Source of the DNA: Leptasterias polaris
Taxonomy: Eukaryota > Echinodermata > Asteroidea > Forcipulatida > Asteriidae
Reading direction: 5' to 3'
Assembly (NCBI GenBank): GCA_037783415.1
Contig: JAZGTN010000038.1
Span: 1,178,001 to 1,242,000, forward strand
DNA length: 64,000 bases
Part shown: one piece after another, positions 53,101-62,851 of the stretch
Numbering within the stretch: position 1 is the first letter of the stretch
How the letters are laid out: each line of letters begins with the position of its first letter
Program-made: the position numbers and the translations under genes
Notes under the pieces: generated by a model
What the model saw: only the letters and a program-made list of their open reading frames with translations
Told to the model about the DNA's origin: nothing
Databases searched by the model: none

Positions 53101-56100
53101 GTCAGAATTGACCCAGTCCCGGGTCAGAATTGACCCAGTCCCGGAACAAAATTTAGCAAATACCGGCTCAGAATCGACCCAGTCCTAGCTCAGAATCGAA
53201 CAAGCCCCGGGTCAGAATCGACCCAGTCCCGGGTCAGAATCGACCCAGTCCCGGGTCAGAATTTACCCAGACCCGGGACCCGTATAGGGCCTCATCCATA
53301 TTGGGGTCAGTATGGCCTGGAAGCTACGTCGAAATTACCCAGAAATTTGTAAAATTGATGCAGAATTTTTCCCACCCTTTCTTGGAGTCCCAAAATGGCG
53401 GAAATGATGGACACGCATTGAGTGGGGTGCGTTGTGCGTTTTGCGTCGTGCATGTGGGCCAATAGCGCTCAGTGTAGGCGATGAAGCGCGTTTACACGCC
53501 CAACAAGTCTTACCATGCAACTTGACTCACTGTGGGCAGACAGTGGCCGCGTGTGACGTCAATCAAAAAATTCATTGGTGTTTGTTTCTCACAAAAACGT
53601 CCACAAAAAAGAATAATTCCCAGCAGAGCTAATTTGTTGGTTGTGTACGTACCATTGTGCCGGAAGGTTACCAGAGTTGTTCATCCATGTTTCAAGGAGG
53701 AACTGCAGCTCATTATCGCCGTCAATATAGGCTAAGAAGGCCCCTGGGTACGAGGAAGCACAGCTCGATTTAGCTTCTTCAACAGGGACCGAAGGATCAG
53801 ACACGAACCGAAAACACGATGACCGATAATTGTGCCATCCTTCCTCGCACGTACCTTGAAAGCAACAAAGACAAAACATGTGAAAAGGTAGAACTTGTTT
53901 TGCACAACATCGACTTTGGCTTTCCCATGGCAGTTAATTGTCTCGCACGTTTCAAGGTTTCATGTGTACACCATTTCCATAACAAAGCTTTCCAGTGCAA
54001 AATGACAACAACAAAATTACGGAACAGTCGCTTTTAGACTAAATAATATTACATAGCTTTAGATTGTTGAAGACGGACATCATGAAAAGTTAACGCCAAA
54101 GGGCTCAGCATTTAATGTGCAAAATGTGTTTCAAGACGATGCGTGTGAACGTTTGATTGGTTTCCTGTTATGTATAAGTCATTTTGGGAAGTTTTTTTTT
54201 CTGCATATAACTTGTTTGTCCGAGCAAATTTATTGCTTACGGCCTTTTGTTACGGGGAAACTAAAGAACACTTTGTGTGCTTCGAAGAAGAGCTTGGGCC
54301 CTAGGCCCTTCATCTAGGTACAAGACGAAATAATGATTTCAAGCTCTCTCATGTTCAAACCATACACACCGTCGAAAAACTGCTATACATAGCTCAACGA
54401 GATGAAAGAAAAAAAACATTCAATTGCGACCTCATCATAAGACTTTAAGCAAGTTATTCCAAAAATAATTGGTAACAACTGTGTACGGAGTTCCATTCCA
54501 CTTATCCACATAAATCATCATCATCATCATCATCATCATGCTCTGTATCCATCATGGGACGTAGAGCCACCCAACCAATGCGATTTGATGCGGATTGCCA
54601 CAGCTGCCGTGCCTGAGACTCGAAGTCTGCTTCCAGCTGACACACCCAGGTGTTACGATGTCGGCCTCTTGGTCTCTTCCAGGCTGGGCTGGGGCGGGAT
54701 CCTCCCCGCACGTCGACGCTCAACTTGAGGGCAACATTGGCAGGCGTATCCTCTGGGAGCCGTCTGACATGGCCAAAGAGGGAGTGGCGTCTCCGGGAAA
54801 TAGTCACGCGGATGTCCTCAATGCCGGTGGTCTCCGAGATTGTTGCATTAGTGATGAAATCGGACCACCGGACGCCAAGAATGCGTCGTTGACACCTGAG
54901 GTTGAAGGCTTGGAGCCTCCGTGTGTCGTCAGCTCGGAGTGTCCATGTTTCTGGACCATAGAGTAGGACAGGGAGGACGCACGTTGTAAATATCCTCAGC
55001 TTGGTTGCGAGCTTGAGGCGTCTGTTCCTCCAGACACGATCTAGTTGGCCGAAGGTGGATGAAGCAAGCCCAAGACGTCGAAGAATGTCGGGGGAGGAGT
55101 AGCCTGAGGAATGGTTGTCGCAGCCGAGGTACCTGAACTTCTGTGTGATTTCGACAGATTTACCCTCAACGGTGACTGAGGCGGGTGTTGGGCCAAGGCT
55201 GGTACAGTTCTGTATCTTGGTTTTGGCCCATGATGTATGCATCCCCATCGTCCCAGCTTCTTCCTCGAATCTTTGGAGTGAGACAGGCCACTGGGTGGGC
55301 TCTCCTAGGAACAGTACGGCATCGTCAGCATATTAAATGGATATATTTTAATCTCGTGACAAGTCATTAACTGGATAAGAATAGTGTCATGCTTTATGCT
55401 CCGTAGTTTTCTAATTAAAACATTATCTTACCTTGTAACTGTTCAATTTGTGTAATACCTACTCGATCGCTGCCCTTAAAGCCTACAGGTCCCTGTTGCA
55501 AATAAACAAAATTACTATATCAGGAAACAAACTTGTTAAGTCTAAAAACAAAAAGACAGAATTGAACCTGGGTCAAAATGACACAGAATGGCCAAACTGA
55601 CGCAGAATCCAATTTAAAACCCTTGTTTTGTTCGGTTCAGACTGACCAACAAATGGGTCAACCCCTGGGACCCGGAATCCGGGTCAACTCTGACCTGGGC
55701 CCAATTTCATAGAGCTGCTTAAGCAGAAAATATTGCTTAACAGTTGTCTGCTAAGCAGAAATGCGCAGGATACCAGTCAACAATTGTACATGTGACATGG
55801 TAGTTTAACTGGTAACCTTATTCTGGTAAGCGAAATGTTGCTTAGCTACTTTTTGTGCTTAAGCAGCTCTATGAAATTGGCGGCTGGTTCTGAAAACAAA
55901 AATTATTTGCTTTCAAAACTGTAACAACCCCGGGGTCAGAATTGACTCAGTTCCGTCACCCAGGGGCCTGACCCATTTCTGTTTCAGTGTGACCCGGAAT
56001 ATGTTTGAAAAAGATCTAGAAATGGGTCGAACTGACGCTGAATTTGTGGCTAGTACGAAACGTACAGTTGACGATCGTTGACGTCCTTTATATTATGAAT

Positions 56101-59100
56101 CTTCTGAGCGTCCATGTCTTCACAAAATGAAACTAAGTCCATTATAGAGGGCGCTGTTCATTATGTGTGTTGGTCTTTTGTATATTAGTTTTGGGGCCTT
56201 TTGGGGTATCTGTTTATGTAATTGCCGTTTGTCCTTAAGATATTCTTTTTCGATCCTTTATATATTTTCGGTGGTCTTTTAAGTATTGGATCCTTACATA
56301 TCGCCCCATGGTTTAATCCAAATGTTTTTGCCATGGCTTTGCCCATGTATGGTTTTGCTCCTGTATGGTTTTGCTCCAATATGTATGGTTTTGCTTTTAT
56401 ATAATTACATGGGTTCGCCCTTATGGTTTTGCCTTAAAATGTATGGTTTTGCTCTTTGGTTTTGCTTTTGAATATATATGGGTTTAGTTTAACACATGTA
56501 TACAATTTTGGAGACAGAAATTGCAATTGTCGTCATAACATACAACGTTAACAGCAATTACTTAATTTGTTAACCTAAAGGAGCACTGTGTAACAAAATA
56601 TAAGTTTTAAAACATGCAAAGCAAAAATCTCGTGAAATTTACATTTAGGTATGGAATTGAGGCTGTTAAGGTCCCTTTAACTATAGCCCCCTTTAATGTC
56701 ATGGAAAATCAGTCACTGGTGCCCGTTACAAAAACAAAAATTTCAAATCGCCGCAAATTGTTTTCCCCCGAAATTTTCGTGGTGGTCAAAACTTTGATAG
56801 AAAATTTGCCCTTTATGTAAGTTTTGTAATGGTGCATAATGTTAACCGGTTTCTTGAGAAGTAAACTAGTCATTTCACCCTAGACAACTGCAAAATTGCC
56901 AAACGAGGGTCGAGTTTAAAAGGGCTGCACTGATGTGCTCTTCTCTTATCGCCACCATCAGTGCAACCATAAGGACGCTTGAACGACATGGCTAGTTTTT
57001 GTCCTCGAATACTCACAGAGACCCCGGGAAACTCCGTCTCGTTTAGAAGCGTGAAGAACAAGTCCGCCATCTCACGGTCATCGTAGGTAAAATCTTCTAG
57101 ACTCTTCATGCTTCCGTCAGAAAACCTTTTGCGGACAGAAACAAGCAAAATGCTCTTGATAAGCCTTTAAAGTTGGACACACCTTTGACGATGTAATTGT
57201 AGAAAGGGTAAGAACGGGAACCTTGCAAAGGTTAGGCTATAATTGACTTGTAGCCCCAACGTAATAAGAAAAAACATGCGCAAGTCTAAACCGATACGTC
57301 TTGCAATTTACGCAAGCTACGCCAAATCTTCCACAAAATGTCATTGGATACAAAATGTCATTAATAATTCTATTTGAAGACAAAGTGTGGAAAATACAGT
57401 ATTTGTTCAGAAGCATCCCTTTGAAAATATTGTGCCCTAATTTCGGCGCTACATGAAATGTCTTCTTGAATAACGTATACTAATGAAGACGTCTACATTA
57501 TTGCTCGTTGAGCCTTAATTAACATGAGGTCTGACTCAATTCCTGATTATACAACGTGTCTATTGAAAAATATCCTGATCGAGATGAACACCTAATTGTC
57601 TTTTTTCATTACTAATCCGTACATTCTTCAGAGACCATGCTGGGTCTTGCCTTTTTCCGAGCAACGTGGCAAAACCCTTGAATTATGGTGCAATTAGGGC
57701 AGCAAGGTTTCAAAACGTATTATAAATAATACACAGGTTCAGTGTTATTCAGCATGTTCATAATCAGTCGCGAACAAAGCATTTATTATTTGGGGAAAAG
57801 CATTTTTCAGGCAGTTCTTCAATATTGTTGTTTATTTTCGATTTGTACTTGGGTTTTTTAGTTTGTTTTTGTTTTACTTTTTTATTCAACTGTTGTCATC
57901 TTTCTTATTACTTTTTTTCAAGGGTTGAGGTAGGGATTGGGGGAAGGCTCCTGTGCAGGGGCTCCCACCAAGTCAACTCCCCTTGCTGGGCCAAATGTCA
58001 TAGAGCTACTTAGGCAGAAAATATTGCTTACCAACGTTTTGCTGGGCAGAAATTAGCATGATACCAGTCACAAAATAAACATGTCTTGGTAGTTTAGCTG
58101 TTAACCTTTTCCTAGTAAGCACATTTTTGTTGCGCTTACCTACCACTTGTGCTAAAACTAAATTGGCAACGCCACTGTTCGTATCGACCTTCTTGTGTGA
58201 GTGTGAGTGTGAGTGATTGATATTAAAAACAACAGCTCCTTATGATTTCAATTATTCGGCCTGCCGAGCAATTCCAGTCAAAGGTGATTGTTGGGTTGTT
58301 GTTTTTTTTCAATCCAAGAGATTGAAGCATTTATCTTTCAAATTATTTAATATTACTGTCACCCTCTTCACATCAAAGCACAGAGAAAGCCTCACCGACA
58401 AACTTCACATTCAGGTAAAAATGAAAAAAAATAAACATAAGATCATCAATGCCAATATTTTATATTTAAAAAACCCTCTCTTTTTCCCCTTTTTCAGCAA
58501 AAGTATTTACCCAATCTAAAGACAGTTCAAGGTTTCTTTCACCACAGGGTATATCAAAAAAGCGATAGAAGCAGTATGACGTCCCAAGAAAAATGGGAGA
58601 AATGACAAAATAACAACAGTCGTCTTAAATGATGCAGTTTTTAATTTGGGTTGAGGAAATGTTATTTAACTTTTAACCCAATGCCAGTGTATGAATGAGC
58701 AGTCCCTATAAACTATCGAGTACTTGCAGCCTTTTGTACCAGCAAGCTGCGGGAAATTTATAGACCTTTTTATTGCAACGTCACGGCCCGAGTTTTTCCT
58801 ATGGGAAGCCCCCAATGCAAAGCAAAGATGGATAGCCACAGTTTGAAACAATGTGACACAAATATTCAAAAACTGTGTTGAATTTGTTGGGAAAAAAGCA
58901 ACCAATCATGAGATGGTTTGTTTTTTATGATTCGAAGTATTGCTAACATTCGTCCTTCCATTTAAACTAGGGCGGTTTGTTATATATCAACAGTTGTTAA
59001 GGTTTTCAGCCCATTTGCAATGCCGCCATGTTTGATGTCAAACAATGAGAACGTACATTCAGTGGGTTTACAATAGTTTGACTACAAAAATGGCGCCATG

Positions 59101-60824
59101 TGGGCAGAATGTAACCGCCTGTGACGTCAGCGCAAGGGGTCTTGCAGACAGCGATTTGATCATCAATCGTCTGCTCCAATCTGCTTTGAATTCTCCTGTT
59201 TAATGACGGGGGTTCTTTTGGTTGTCCGTTTTTAGCACACCGTTCTCAATGGAAGTCAGCATTCCACAAAGCTTACTCTAATCATCAATATATTATAGAA
59301 CCCCCCAAAACGGGAAAAGAACGGTACCTTTTTGTCTTTAAAACACCAACAGCTTTGTCCAGAGCAAGAGCGATGGCCCACGTGGCATCGTAACCATATG
59401 GGGCCAGACTGTTCCATACGTAGCCTCGGTTCTCCGGTTGTTTCATACGCTCTCGAAGCAGAGATTCATACTCGCCAGGCGTCTGGTTGTTATTGTAAGA
59501 GAGAAAAATATTTGTGTTCAATTCAATACAACTGACAACATACGTTTCCCCGCAGTTTTATTGAAAAGCATACAGTCAAACTTTAGTCACAGCTTAGATT
59601 AGTAAAGGGGGGAAAATGAGAATACAGAAAACTATGACGGGTATAAATGCTAGCTTAAAGTGGTAAGTTTCACCGGGTAGCAAGGAATTTCATGCGATTG
59701 TGTGTAACTTTTTGTAATTTTTAAGTATAAAACGTACATATCGCCGCAGCATGATAATTAGTAAGCATTACTCGTACACGTTTAGCTTGTAGGGACAATT
59801 CTAATTAGTGAAAAGGAAGGAGTTTTTCAGCGCTTGGCAGTGGCTTGCGCGCGCTTGCAGTAACTGGAGTGAGTTTATGTACAGAAAACAAAAACTTGCT
59901 TTGACCATGACAGTGTCCCTTTAAGTAATTGGTTTCAATGAAGTATTCTCACTATGCCTGCAATTGTAGGCTCCGGTGACGTACTCAGCTGAAGACTCTC
60001 CGTTGCGAAATACTGAACGCCCGCTACGGCAAGCTGCATCTCATCCAATGTGCAGCTGACCTTGGAGTCTTTCTCTTTCCACCACTTCGGCTGGTACCAG
60101 CCGATGATCATCCAAACGTAGTCAGGTCCCGTGAGCTTCTGTTTGTAGGCCTATTATTAGAGTAGATAGGGGAACTAGGATTGTAGATTAGAAAAAGTTT
60201 CAGTAAAATTACATTGACTGAAAGTTGTTCCAAATTCCCGGTTCCTTATTGCTGTACCTTTACTCATGAACAGGTAACCAGCTTAAAATGACAAGAAACC
60301 TTGCCATGCAAAAGTGAAACCTGTTGGTACTTTTATAAGTTTTGTACAACGTGTTATTTCCCAGATTGCCAAATTCCCGGTTCACCATTGCTGTACCCTT
60401 ACTCCTGAATAAGTAACCAGCTACAAATGACAAAAACATTGGCTGACAACTGTTTGGTATTACAACTGAACAGTGAAACCTGCCGGTAGAGTTGTACAAG
60501 ATGTAACTTTCTAATTCGTATTTTTATCAGGTCTAAAAAGAAAAAAAACGTCATCCCTCTTTAAACCATTGATGTAGAACAACATAGCACCATCGGAGTC
60601 ATAGGATTCTATGGTTGTATTTGACACGACATATTGCATATACAAACAACGACATCTGAAGAACAAACCTAATTACACAACATTCTCACCGGAACCGGGG
60701 CACACGCAGAAAGAGTATTTAATTTGATCGTGGAAAGGACGGCATAACGCTTGCTTACCTCGCAGAACACTCGTCTTGCCTTGTCCTCATACATGTTACT
60801 GATGATAATCTTAGCGTCTTGGCT
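43948..60824 (-). CDS. Gene B: GABA-B receptor subunit 2-like with inserted C-type lectin domain
   Basis: Sixteen exons join in matching phase without a stop and encode 755 residues; the 5' exons (about 256 residues by gene A) lie beyond the right edge. Order within this part: flytrap lobe 2 (1-197), CTLD (198-320), juxtamembrane (321-367), seven helices (about 368-632), coiled coil (about 668-696), tail with four close cysteines ([12 protein letters not shown]) to 755. Helices read like GABBR2 ([44 protein letters not shown]). The receptor should couple extracellular ligand sensing to G proteins at the plasma membrane, probably as a dimer through the coiled coil. The CTLD lies between IEQLQG and [19 protein letters not shown], in the final strand region of the flytrap. 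One donor (exon 46839-47027) is GC. Confidence 0.92.
44439..44862. mobile_element. GGGTCA foldback MITE with another MITE nested in it
   Basis: Ends ATAAAAACCCTTCCAG and its near-complement CTGGAGTTTTTAT. The interior has repeated GGGTCA/TGACCC words. 44586-44777 is a nested MITE with GGGCCCAATTTCATAGAGC ends and an inner GCTGCTTAAGC stem. Relatives of the outer element: 7050-7190, 27535-27670, 55560-56060. Confidence 0.7.
45361..45501 (-). CDS. Gene B exon: cytoplasmic tail and start of coiled coil
   Basis: 47 codons, acceptor CAACAG, donor GTGAGT. It contains [17 protein letters not shown] then [15 protein letters not shown], parallel to the STNNN...LLEKENRELEKII region of vertebrate GABBR1. 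Confidence 0.87.
45750..46041. mobile_element. Partial MITE, TTAAAGGCCCTG family
   Basis: Reverse-orientation relative of 37256-37627 ('acaaacctgtgaaagttt', 'cgtgataaaaactattg', 'accaatagtgtacaggg'). Confidence 0.6.
46360..46690 (+). pseudogene. LINE ORF2 C-terminal fragment with frame change
   Basis: Plus-strand pieces [20 protein letters not shown] and [13 protein letters not shown] in one frame, then [20 protein letters not shown] and [14 protein letters not shown] in another, match the end of L2/CR1-type LINE proteins. It lies in a gene B intron, antisense. Confidence 0.78.
46839..47027 (-). CDS. Gene B exon: transmembrane helices 6 and 7
   Basis: 63 codons, acceptor [26 protein letters not shown] begins TM6 and [20 protein letters not shown] is TM7. 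The reading frame ends at AAG followed by GCAAGTG, a GC donor that joins in phase 0 to exon 45361-45501. Confidence 0.93.
47485..47631 (-). CDS. Gene B exon: second extracellular loop and helix 5
   Basis: 49 codons. [19 protein letters not shown] and [15 protein letters not shown] match GABBR2 TM5. A loop Cys probably pairs with the Cys before TM3 (exon 51417-51549). Confidence 0.93.
47652..47744. mobile_element. 93-bp MITE with two TGACGTCA sites
   Basis: ATAGACCTTATGACGTCA at one end and TGACGTCAATGCATAAGGTCTAT at the other. It ends 20 nt upstream of the gene B exon 47485-47631 acceptor. Confidence 0.7.
48489..48614 (-). CDS. Gene B exon: transmembrane helix 4
   Basis: 42 codons, acceptor AATAG, donor [26 protein letters not shown] then LIDPLK: the D-x5-WQ-x-DPL pattern is diagnostic of GABA-B receptors. 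Confidence 0.93.
48844..48951 (-). CDS. Gene B exon: transmembrane helix 3
   Basis: 36 codons, acceptor TTACAG, donor [26 protein letters not shown] then TWRIHRV matches the TM3 and second intracellular loop of GABBR2. Confidence 0.93.
49139..49380. repeat. 27-bp minisatellite, 9 copies
   Basis: Unit GTAGGGAGACGGGAAGGAGT plus CCGGCCC or CCGGCAC. It stays open on the minus strand as SFPSPYGPD repeats because 27 is divisible by three. It lies in the TM2-TM3 intron of gene B. Confidence 0.95.
49693..49870. mobile_element. MITE with ATAGACCCCTTGCAT ends
   Basis: TATAGACCCCTTGCAT at the left and ATGCAAGGGGTCTATT at the right, about 178 bp, with an internal 'agcgccctcactgagg' duplication. Confidence 0.65.
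50557..50830. mobile_element. Foldback element with arms of about 95 bp
   Basis: 50558-50653 and 50735-50829 are near-perfect complements (TATACAGCAATCCTTCACC ... GGTGAAGGATTGCTGTATA; inner GCTGCCTAGCGAC/GTCGCTAGGCAG) around an 80-bp loop. It lies in the same gene B intron as the 27-bp array. Confidence 0.85.
51304..51414 (+). pseudogene. Short LINE C-terminal scrap
   Basis: Translates to [20 protein letters not shown] followed by a Lys/Glu-rich end, the 'AFSVAGP-WNSLP' terminus of LINE ORF2. It stops at the splice donor of the antisense gene B exon. Confidence 0.6.
51417..51549 (-). CDS. Gene B exon: first intracellular loop and helix 2
   Basis: Acceptor CTTCAG, donor GTAAGA, phase 2 in and 0 out. 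[20 protein letters not shown] then [19 protein letters not shown] follows GABBR2 closely. Confidence 0.93.
52043..52208 (-). CDS. Gene B exon: juxtamembrane stalk and helix 1
   Basis: Phase 1 in, 2 out. [19 protein letters not shown] is the stalk (compare the PP-DRT/PPKDKT of GABA-B receptors). [20 protein letters not shown] begins TM1. Confidence 0.93.
52408..52485 (-). CDS. Gene B exon: last flytrap strand after the lectin domain
   Basis: Phase 1 in and 1 out. [20 protein letters not shown] matches the GEYNAVADTLE segment of GABBR2, so receptor sequence resumes directly after the CTLD. Confidence 0.92.
52690..52859 (-). CDS. Gene B exon: C-type lectin domain, second half
   Basis: Phase 2 in, 1 out. 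It starts [11 protein letters not shown] and ends with [26 protein letters not shown]. Three cysteines occupy the C2, C3 and C4 positions of a CTLD. EPN/QPD and WND calcium-site motifs are absent and the long loop is a Ser-rich stretch, so sugar binding through calcium is unlikely. The acceptor TTAATAG was chosen because it gives W-W in frame with the previous exon. Confidence 0.88.
52905..53290. repeat. 22-bp array of GGGTCAGAATTGACCC-type units
   Basis: About sixteen diverged copies of a 22-bp unit (CGGGTCAGAATTGACCCAGTCC). It starts with 'aacacccccggctcagaatcgaccc', like the ends of the GGGTCA MITE. It lies in the intron that splits the CTLD. Confidence 0.85.
53653..53854 (-). CDS. Gene B exon: C-type lectin domain, first half
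   Basis: Phase 1 in, 2 out, acceptor [23 protein letters not shown] gives the N-terminal hairpin cysteines of the long-form [24 protein letters not shown] and [12 protein letters not shown] follow, as in helix 1 to helix 2 of CTLDs. Confidence 0.92.
54502..55335 (-). pseudogene. 5'-truncated RTE-like non-LTR retrotransposon
   Basis: Translation starts inside the reverse transcriptase catalytic motif ([11 protein letters not shown] at about 55333) and continues about 270 residues: [45 protein letters not shown] and GRHRNTW. The 3' end carries a (GAT)n tail at 54540-54513, typical of RTE-type elements. It lies in a gene B intron, same strand. Confidence 0.88.
55432..55492 (-). CDS. Gene B exon: flytrap lobe 1-2 strand before the lectin insert
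   Basis: Phase 0 in, 1 out. [20 protein letters not shown] matches G-VVF...R-G...I-QLQ of GABA-B receptors. It is short and absent from simple open-frame lists, but forced by phase and homology. Confidence 0.9.
55560..56060. mobile_element. GGGTCA MITE remnants with nested 185-bp MITE
   Basis: GGGTCA/TGACCC-rich segments at 55560-55697 and 55920-56060. 55698-55882 is the GGGCCCAATTTCATAGAGC element also found nested at 44586-44777 and alone at about 57988-58165 and 61231-61420. Confidence 0.65.
57017..57125 (-). CDS. Gene B exon: flytrap segment
   Basis: Phase 2 in, 0 out; donor GTGAGT chosen over an upstream GT because it leaves EFPGVS joined to GPVGF, as in SSFEGVSGHVVF of GABBR1. It contains [20 protein letters not shown]. 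Confidence 0.9.
57988..58165. mobile_element. CCCAATTTCATAGAGC-family MITE
   Basis: Diverged copy ('tgtcatagagctacttaggcagaaaatattgctta') of the nested elements at 44586-44777 and 55698-55882. Confidence 0.6.
58170..59327. other. Intronic stretch of gene B, no gene seen
   Basis: Only a (GAGTGT)n-like run near 58197-58214 and a possible ATAGACC-type end near 58762 are notable. Confidence 0.4.
59328..59482 (-). CDS. Gene B exon: flytrap segment
   Basis: Acceptor ACCAG, phase 2 out at [25 protein letters not shown] and [19 protein letters not shown]: the YDA-WA-ALAL-K helix is a GABA-B hallmark. The pocket Glu of GABBR1 (before AP-AYDA) is not conserved. Confidence 0.93.
59953..60150 (-). CDS. 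Gene B exon: flytrap segment with GW-WW motif
   Basis: 66 codons, acceptor AATAG, donor GTGAGA placed by comparison with gene A exon 802-1002 (both end AGI). It reads [20 protein letters not shown], close to the GWYEPSWW of GABBR2, then [13 protein letters not shown]. Confidence 0.9.
60759..60824 (-). CDS. Gene B first exon in the window: flytrap segment
   Basis: 22 codons, acceptor ATCTAG, donor GTAAGC, phase 0 both sides, same length as gene A exon 1345-1410. Upstream exons were not found between 60825 and 64000. Confidence 0.9.
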
Positions 60825-62741
60825 CTAGATAAGGAAAAATGGCCGAATGGTTCGTAAATAACTTGCCATGAAATATTAGTTCGTTGTACAGTTTTGTAAA
60901 TTGGTGTTTTACTGATGTCTTTATTTCACTTTTGAGGCACTGTATAATAAGGTATCATTGTATAAGTTAGATTTGAGGGCATTGTATGGTGAGGTATCAA
61001 ATACACAATGTATATTCAGTTTTCGGAAACACCATGTGAAAAGCAGTTATACAAATTGTTTCACCACAAACTAAATAATTATACACTATTATGTGTTTAA
61101 AACCCAAAACATGCCATTCGAGAAGTTGCTCTTTTATTAGTACAGATCAGCTTAATTTTTTTTTGATTTGATTCAGTTTACTTAATAACATGATATGTTT
61201 GCAGTGATGTTGTAGAACGGTTGAATCAAAGCCCAATTTTGTAAAGCTGCTTAAGCACGAAATATTGCTTAACATTTTTCTGCTAAGTGAAAGTGAGCCG
61301 CATACCAGTCAAAAGTGGTACATGTGACATGGTATTCGGGCTGGTAAATATATTCTGGTAAGCATAGTTATGTTGTGCTTTAGCTACCTTTTGTGCTCCA
61401 GCAGCTTCATGAAATTGGGCACAGAGCTTTCTGATGCTTATGACTGATTCGTTTCGACCCACAGGATCCGCTCTTTTTGCTGACAGTTACTCTGTTCACT
61501 GCCTTTAAGGAAAAACACGAGTGACGGCCCATAAGGTGTCAGTGTTTCCCACGCACCAGAACCTCGCTTTTCCATATGGTGATTTTTTAACCCTGTGTGA
61601 TGCCATGGCTCACTTATTGAGTAACAGTTTTTATTTAACAAGTCAGTAATCCGCCATTTTATGTTTTTGTTATATCTAAAACTCATATTCACTAACTAAA
61701 CCTAGCCAAATAGCATGCCAACTGTCTTGTTACCATCGGGGTTGTTTTTCACACACACAAAAATACACCAAGGACCTGCTCTCCCGATTTTCCCATAGGA
61801 ATTGTAAAGCAGTTACTTAGCCTTGGACCTAATTACCACTAATAGGTGAAATAAACCATTTTGTATAGACTATAAATAGAGACAGATATGGGCTAATTTC
61901 AAAGGAAATTGTTTTGGCTATAATTTATTTTATTTAGTCACAAGGGCCTATATCTAATGGTTTTGGCGATTTAAAAGTGAATATGTTCTCCCCAAAATCG
62001 TATTACACGGAAATATCAACCTGTCACTAAAAAGTGCGCGATGGTGTAACTGTGTGATTTTTTTTGATGCTGTCACCGAGTGTTTTAAGTTAAAGAATTA
62101 AGATGAAATTTAGAAGTTAGTTGACGAATTTGCTCCCTCGTCCCGTCCAACTTGTATTACCATTATGCGTCTATAGTTAGTTCCATTGCTCAAACAACTG
62201 ATTTCAAGCCCTTCTGGCGAGCATTTCAACCCAAGTGGACGGAGAGCACGCTCTCTCTGATGACTCGCCTCTTTCACGTTGACGTTGTGTCTATTTATAC
62301 TGTGTCAATATTTCGTGCAGACATTTTCTTGTATTTGCAGAGTGTCCTGTCGTTGTGGAAACTGGGGTGCATATATGACTACTCCACTCTTGAAACATGT
62401 ATAAGAACATACCCCGGGACATCTTTACCCGTCCATACAGACCGAATTATTTGCTTTTTAAAACGAAGACGGCAGTTCAGAACGTTAAAAGCCCACTCCA
62501 GTCATTATTGATTTTTTTTTTTTTATTCAACCCCAAATTATTCAAATTTACACAGTCAGTTTCCTTTGTGGTTTACAAACTTGATTTTTGATAGAAAAAC
62601 AATCGCATCCCCTATTAAAGGTTATCACTGGCTGCCGCTTCGCCCGTTGTATCGTAAACGTGGGGGTGTGATCCCTGGCTACACGGCAGCTATTAACGGT
62701 TGTATGACTTCTGACTGACGCCCCAAGCAAAATGATTGACT
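60825..62741. other. Gene B intron, no exon recognised; one MITE
   Basis: 61231-61420 is another CCCAATTT...GCTGCTTAAGC MITE. Open frames here lack family features. I looked on the minus strand for the expected 34-codon flytrap exon and did not find it. Confidence 0.4.
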
Positions 62742-62840
62742 ACTGGGCTAGATAAATAGCTCAGTTGGTAGAGCGCCGGCACGATAAACCAGAGGTCGTT
62801 GGTTCAAATCCCGCTCTAGTAATTGTTTCTTTGTTCAACC
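62742..62840 (+). mobile_element. tRNA-derived SINE head
   Basis: Box A TAGCTCAGTTGGTAGAGCG and box B GGTTCAAATCC are intact, but acceptor and anticodon stems mismatch and the anticodon loop lacks the usual T. This fits a SINE rather than a working tRNA. 'ttgtttctttgttcaaccc' follows. Confidence 0.6.
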
Positions 62841-62851
62841 CAAAACTTTAA

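Noticed and set aside
53335..53640. An extra lectin exon between the two CTLD exons
   Set aside because: No frame with CTLD features was found, and the two exons already join in phase with a complete cysteine set.
61438..61692. Missing upstream flytrap exon of gene B
   Set aside because: Translation lacks the expected receptor motifs and overlaps repeat-like sequence.
62742..62820. Functional tRNA gene
   Set aside because: Boxes A and B are good but the acceptor and anticodon stems mismatch and the anticodon loop is not normal.
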